Below, piece after piece: positions 31,048-34,354 of a stretch of DNA of 34,354 nt. A program made the position numbers and the translations under genes. The notes below the pieces were generated by a model. The model ran no database searches, was not told the DNA's origin, and saw only the letters and a program-made list of their open reading frames with translations. The DNA lies in contig CAJLFQ010000018.1 of the NCBI GenBank assembly GCA_905205975.1, forward strand, positions 1 to 34,354, in the 5' to 3' direction. This stretch comes from an uncultured Eubacteriales bacterium (GTDB lineage Bacteria > Bacillota > Clostridia > Oscillospirales > QAMX01). The number at the start of each line of letters is the position of its first letter. Positions within the stretch are counted from its first letter, which is position 1.

Positions 31048-31135
31048 AAATAGACTTTCCAACAAAAAAATTTGACTGCGTCAACCGGTTTCCAATCCGT
31101 TGGAGCAGCCGATTGATGAATGAGGGGGATTCCTC

Positions 31136-32491
31136 GTGAAAATTGTCATCGTTGGTGACGGTAAAGTCGGTTTTGCGCTGGCGGAACAGCTTTCGCGCGA
31201 AAACCACGATATCACCGTGATTGACTCAAATCTTGACAACCTGAAAAACCTGATGGATGTGCTGGATGTTCTTGTCATCCATGGCAACGGCGCAAGTTTT
31301 TCTGTCCAGAAAGAAGCCGGCGTTGACAAGGCGGATCTGCTCATTGCCGCTACTTCCGGCGACGAGCTGAACATTCTGGCCTGTCTCGTCGCAAAAAAAC
31401 TCGGCGCCGGCCAGACCATCGCCCGCATCCGCAACCCCGAATATGCAGACCAGCTGATTACCATGAAGGACGAGCTCGGTCTTTCCATGACGGTCAACCC
31501 GGAGCTGGCGGCAGCCACTGAGATGTCCCGCCGTCTCCGTTTCCCAAGCGCGCTGAACATCGACTTTTTCGCGAAAGGGCGGATTGAGCTGGTCGAATTC
31601 CGAATCCCGGACGGCAGCGTGCTGGACGGCATGGCGCTGATGTCGATCTATACGCAGTTCAAAATCCGCGTTCTGATTTGTGCCGTTCAGCGCGGCGAAG
31701 AGATTTTTATCCCGGACGGCAGTTTTCAGCTTCAAACAGGCGATCACGTCACTATTACATCTTCTCCGCTGGAAATCAGCCTCTTCTTCAAAGCCATCGG
31801 CATTTACCAACAAAAAATCCGCTCGGTTTTCATCATCGGCGGCGGCCGAACCAGTTATTATCTCGCCAAGCAGCTCTGTGAAATGGGCATGGAGGTCAAA
31901 ATTCTGGAAGCCGACCCGGCGCGCTGCCGGACGCTCTCCGATATGCTGCCGCAGGCCATCGTTTTGAACGGACGCGCCAATGACCGGGAGCTTCTGCAAT
32001 CGGAAAACATCGAAGATACAGACGCTCTGGTCGCCGCTTCCGACTCCGACGAGATGAACCTTCTGATTTCTATCTTCGGCAACACCAAACAGATCCCGAA
32101 AATTCTGACCAAGGTGGAGCGCACCGATATTCTCGGCATGTACGGCAACATCTGCGCCGGTACGATCGTTTCACCGCGTCAGCTGATCGCAAACGACATC
32201 ATCCGCTTCGTGCGCGCACTGTCCAATTCAACCGGCAGCAGCGTTGAAACACTGCACCGAATTGTCAACGGCCGCGTTGAAGCGCTGGAGTTCCGTGTAC
32301 GTGCAAAAGCAGGACTGACCGGCATCCCGCTGAAAGACCTGCCCATTCGCCGCGGCATTCTGATTGCCGTCATTCACCGCGGTGGGCGCGTCATTATCCC
32401 CGGCGGCAGCGATATGCTCTGTGAAGGCGACAGCGTCGTTTTGATTACGATGGAACAGAACCTTTCGGATCTGTCCGACATTTTGAGGTGA
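31136..32491 (+). CDS. trkA: Trk potassium uptake regulatory subunit TrkA
   Basis: 451 residues with the duplicated RCK arrangement of full-length TrkA: RCK_N (1-120, MKIVIVGDGKVGFALAEQL), RCK_C (about 140-215), second RCK_N (about 228-345, SVFIIGGGRTSYYLAKQL) and second RCK_C (about 365-451). The first Rossmann loop is GDGKVG, with the acidic residue after the second strand (TVIDSN) favouring NAD(H). The protein forms a cytoplasmic gating ring under TrkH, controlled by nucleotides. Start is GTG at 31136, 7 nt after GAGGGGG. It is the first gene of a two-gene operon, 6 bp before trkH. Confidence 0.96.
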   Translation: MKIVIVGDGKVGFALAEQLSRENHDITVIDSNLDNLKNLMDVLDVLVIHGNGASFSVQKEAGVDKADLLIAATSGDELNILACLVAKKLGAGQTIARIRNPEYADQLITMKDELGLSMTVNPELAAATEMSRRLRFPSALNIDFFAKGRIELVEFRIPDGSVLDGMALMSIYTQFKIRVLICAVQRGEEIFIPDGSFQLQTGDHVTITSSPLEISLFFKAIGIYQQKIRSVFIIGGGRTSYYLAKQLCEMGMEVKILEADPARCRTLSDMLPQAIVLNGRANDRELLQSENIEDTDALVAASDSDEMNLLISIFGNTKQIPKILTKVERTDILGMYGNICAGTIVSPRQLIANDIIRFVRALSNSTGSSVETLHRIVNGRVEALEFRVRAKAGLTGIPLKDLPIRRGILIAVIHRGGRVIIPGGSDMLCEGDSVVLITMEQNLSDLSDILR

Positions 32492-32497
32492 CCTGTC

Positions 32498-33997
32498 ATG
32501 AATTACCGTCAGGTTGGCAGAACGCTCTGCCTGATTCTGCGCTGTATCGCCTTATTAATGCTGCTGCCCGCCCTTGTCGGTTTGCTGAACCATGAGCGGG
32601 AGACCATTTCTTTTTTCATCACCATCGCAATTCTGCTTGCTCTGAGCTGCGGCTCCTTTTTCCTGAAAACGGAAAATCATTCCATCTATGCCCGGGAAGG
32701 GTTTGCCATTGTCGCCCTTTCCTGGATACTGCTTGGAATTTTCGGGGCAATGCCGTTTGTCATCAGCGGATCCATTCCAAACGTCTTTGGCGCTTTTTTT
32801 GAAATTGTCTCCGGCTTCACGACAACCGGTGCCACGGTTCTGACCGATGTTGAAGCGCTGCCGCGCTGTATGTCGTTCTGGCGGTGTTTTTCCATTTGGA
32901 TCGGCGGTATGGGCGTCCTTGTCTTTGTGCTGGCGATTGTTCCCCTCTCCAGCGGGCGCGATATGCACATTCTGCGTGCGGAATCCCCAGGTCCATCCGT
33001 TGGTAAGCTGGTACCGAAGATGCGTCACTCGGCCATGATCCTCTACGGCATCTATATCGCGCTGACGCTCATTGAAATGCTTTTCCTGCTGGCGGGCGGC
33101 ATGTCCCTTTTTGACGCAGTCACGCATGCGTTTTCCAACGCCGGCACGGGTGGTTTTTCCACGCGGAACGCCGGGATTGCCGCTTTTGACAGTATCTACA
33201 TTGAAGTCGTTCTGACCGTTTTCATGTTCCTGTTCTCCATCAACTTCAACCTCTTCTATCTGATTCTTCTCAAGCGTGCGGCAGACGCCTTCAAAGACGA
33301 AGAGTTCCGGATTTATCTGATCATCCTCGCGATTTCGCTGACCGCCATCACCGCAAGCATCTTTCCGCTTTACGGGACGTTTGCCACGGCTTTCCGTTAT
33401 TCCTCCTTCCAGGTGGCTTCCATCGTTTCAACAACCGGTTTTTCGACAGCGGATTTCTCAAAGTGGCCCGCGCTGGCGCAGACGGTGCTCTGGTTTTTGA
33501 TGTTTCTCGGCGGCTGTGCAGGTTCAACTGCAGGCGGTCTGAAATGCTCCCGTTTTCTGATTCTCGTCAAATCCGTTCGCCGGGAGCTTCGGCGTTTGAG
33601 CCGTCCCAACTCCGTCAGCGTCGTTCGCCTCAGCGGTGAAACGCTGGATGAAGAAACCGTGTCAGGCGCCACGATGTATTTCATCACCTACGTCTGCATT
33701 TTCCTGTGTGGTCTGCTGCTTCTTTCTCTGAACGGGCTGGATTTTGAAACAACCTTTTCCTCCGTTTTGACCTGTATCAGCAACGTTGGGCCTGGGTTTG
33801 GTTCGATTGTCGGGCCGACCGGCAGTTTTGCGACGCTCTCGTGGTTCTCCAAGTTCGTTTTGAGCATTTTGATGCTGATCGGGCGTTTGGAGATTTTCCC
33901 GATGCTGATGCTCTTTTCCCCGGCGCTCTGGCGCCGCCGTCATTTGCTGCCGGCCGGAAAAAGCAAGCACATTCCAAAAGTTTCCCGCATACAATAA
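32498..33997 (+). CDS. trkH: Trk potassium transporter membrane subunit TrkH
   Basis: 499-residue channel-like K+ transporter with about ten hydrophobic helices arranged as four M1-P-M2 repeats. Each P-loop has a filter-like glycine: SGFTTTGATVLT (repeat 1), SNAGTGGFST (repeat 2), VSTTGFSTAD (repeat 3) and SNVGPGFGSIVG (repeat 4). The N-terminus carries the extra helices typical of TrkH. AGSTAGGLKCSR in the third repeat matches the intramembrane gate region. Only 6 bp separate it from trkA, so both are made together. Confidence 0.96.
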   Translation: MNYRQVGRTLCLILRCIALLMLLPALVGLLNHERETISFFITIAILLALSCGSFFLKTENHSIYAREGFAIVALSWILLGIFGAMPFVISGSIPNVFGAFFEIVSGFTTTGATVLTDVEALPRCMSFWRCFSIWIGGMGVLVFVLAIVPLSSGRDMHILRAESPGPSVGKLVPKMRHSAMILYGIYIALTLIEMLFLLAGGMSLFDAVTHAFSNAGTGGFSTRNAGIAAFDSIYIEVVLTVFMFLFSINFNLFYLILLKRAADAFKDEEFRIYLIILAISLTAITASIFPLYGTFATAFRYSSFQVASIVSTTGFSTADFSKWPALAQTVLWFLMFLGGCAGSTAGGLKCSRFLILVKSVRRELRRLSRPNSVSVVRLSGETLDEETVSGATMYFITYVCIFLCGLLLLSLNGLDFETTFSSVLTCISNVGPGFGSIVGPTGSFATLSWFSKFVLSILMLIGRLEIFPMLMLFSPALWRRRHLLPAGKSKHIPKVSRIQ

Positions 33998-34036
33998 AAT
34001 CAGGCGTCCGTCATTCGGCCGGACGCCTGATTTTTT
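33996..34036 (+). terminator. Intrinsic terminator of trkA-trkH
   Basis: Perfect 15-bp stem (33996-34010 with 34020-34034), 9-nt loop, T-run to 34036. The left arm begins inside the trkH stop codon. Confidence 0.9.
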
Positions 34037-34056
34037 GATTGAAGGGACGTTTTCGG

Positions 34057-34354
34057 ATGAACGATTCCTGCTGCAATCGCCGTGTTGTCTTTCAGGCGCC
34101 CGGTATCTGCGCGATCGAGCCCTGCGAAACACCGATGCCCGGCGTCAACGAGCTTCAAATTCGCACAGAATGCACATTGATCAGCACCGGTACCGAGTTG
34201 ACGATGCTGCATGCCGATGCGGAACCGGATTCCAGCTGGCAGCCGCTGCTCCGCTATCCGCAATATCCCGGCTATTCCAATGTCGGGCGTGTCACTGCCG
34301 TCGGAGAAGGCGTCAGCCCGGCGCTGATCGGCCAGCGTGTTTTGTCGCTTGGCA
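34057..34354 (+). CDS. Medium-chain (zinc-type) alcohol dehydrogenase-like protein, N-terminal 99 codons (cut by window edge)
   Basis: The visible N-terminus MNDSCCNRRVVFQAPG continues through LQIRTECTLISTGTELTML and the GroES-like signature PGYSNVGRVTAVGEGV. The latter places it in the medium-chain dehydrogenase superfamily. The STGTE segment is seen in a branch of zinc-binding dehydrogenases that includes bacteriochlorophyllide-oxidoreductase-like and sugar-alcohol-like proteins; catalytic residues further on are outside the window. Substrate is unknown. AAGGGA precedes ATG by 9 nt. It starts only 20 bp after the trkH terminator, with no clear promoter between. Confidence 0.85.
   Translation, partial: MNDSCCNRRVVFQAPGICAIEPCETPMPGVNELQIRTECTLISTGTELTMLHADAEPDSSWQPLLRYPQYPGYSNVGRVTAVGEGVSPALIGQRVLSLG

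Noticed and set aside
31048..31135. ydaO-type c-di-AMP riboswitch before trkA
   Set aside because: The leader is under 90 nt and shows only one small hairpin, far short of that riboswitch's size and conserved segments.

Overview
The window reads as a chromosomal segment of a Gram-positive bacterium of the Bacillota, most likely class Clostridia and perhaps a gut Ruminococcaceae/Oscillospiraceae-type organism of moderately high GC. The evidence is the gene content: a PrkC/Stp kinase-phosphatase pair, RemA, a SpoIIIE/FtsK translocase, CtsR-McsA-McsB-ClpC, pyruvate phosphate dikinase and TrkA/TrkH. Shine-Dalgarno sites are strong, GTG and TTG starts occur, and several promoters have a SigA-type -35/-10 with 17-bp spacing. 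The lineage is inference; no rRNA or other marker is present.

Layout. (1) 1-13.6 kb, minus strand: a long housekeeping array, read right to left as uppP, ftsK/spoIIIE, a double-SIS sugar-phosphate protein, yicC, remA, gmk, rpoZ, priA, def, fmt, rlmN, stp and prkC (cut by the left edge). A good promoter lies upstream of uppP, and gaps between genes are short. Compared with Bacillus, coaBC (between rpoZ and priA) and rsmB (between fmt and rlmN) are missing. (2) 13.66-16.7 kb: a small unknown membrane protein on minus, divergent from homoserine dehydrogenase and a Gfo/Idh/MocA oxidoreductase on plus. (3) 16.68-19.6 kb, minus: a 2[4Fe-4S] ferredoxin, a TrmN6-like methyltransferase, RsmI and a PHP phosphoesterase. 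A perfect 15-bp hairpin terminates this unit and the convergent oxidoreductase. (4) 20.0-24.9 kb, plus: the ctsR-mcsA-mcsB-clpC protein-arginine-phosphorylation/proteolysis operon, with a textbook CtsR operator over the predicted transcription start and a strong terminator. (5) 25.0-27.8 kb, plus: an uncharacterised polytopic membrane protein whose end overlaps a cytoplasmic DUF4965/glutaminase-A-like protein. (6) 27.8-30.7 kb: ppdK behind a structured leader. (7) 30.68-31.0 kb: a transposase remnant and non-coding sequence. (8) 31.0-34.0 kb: the trkA-trkH potassium uptake operon, followed by the start of a medium-chain (zinc-type) dehydrogenase cut by the right edge.

Most of the window is conserved core genome. 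No defence system, CRISPR array, prophage or biosynthetic cluster is visible. The less ordinary elements are: the structured leaders of ppdK and uppP; the multi-repeat CtsR operator with a degenerate partner site about 150 bp upstream; the disordered insertion inside the FtsK motor; the DEEQ variant of PriA; the overlapping membrane-protein/glutaminase-like pair; and the gapped housekeeping cluster.
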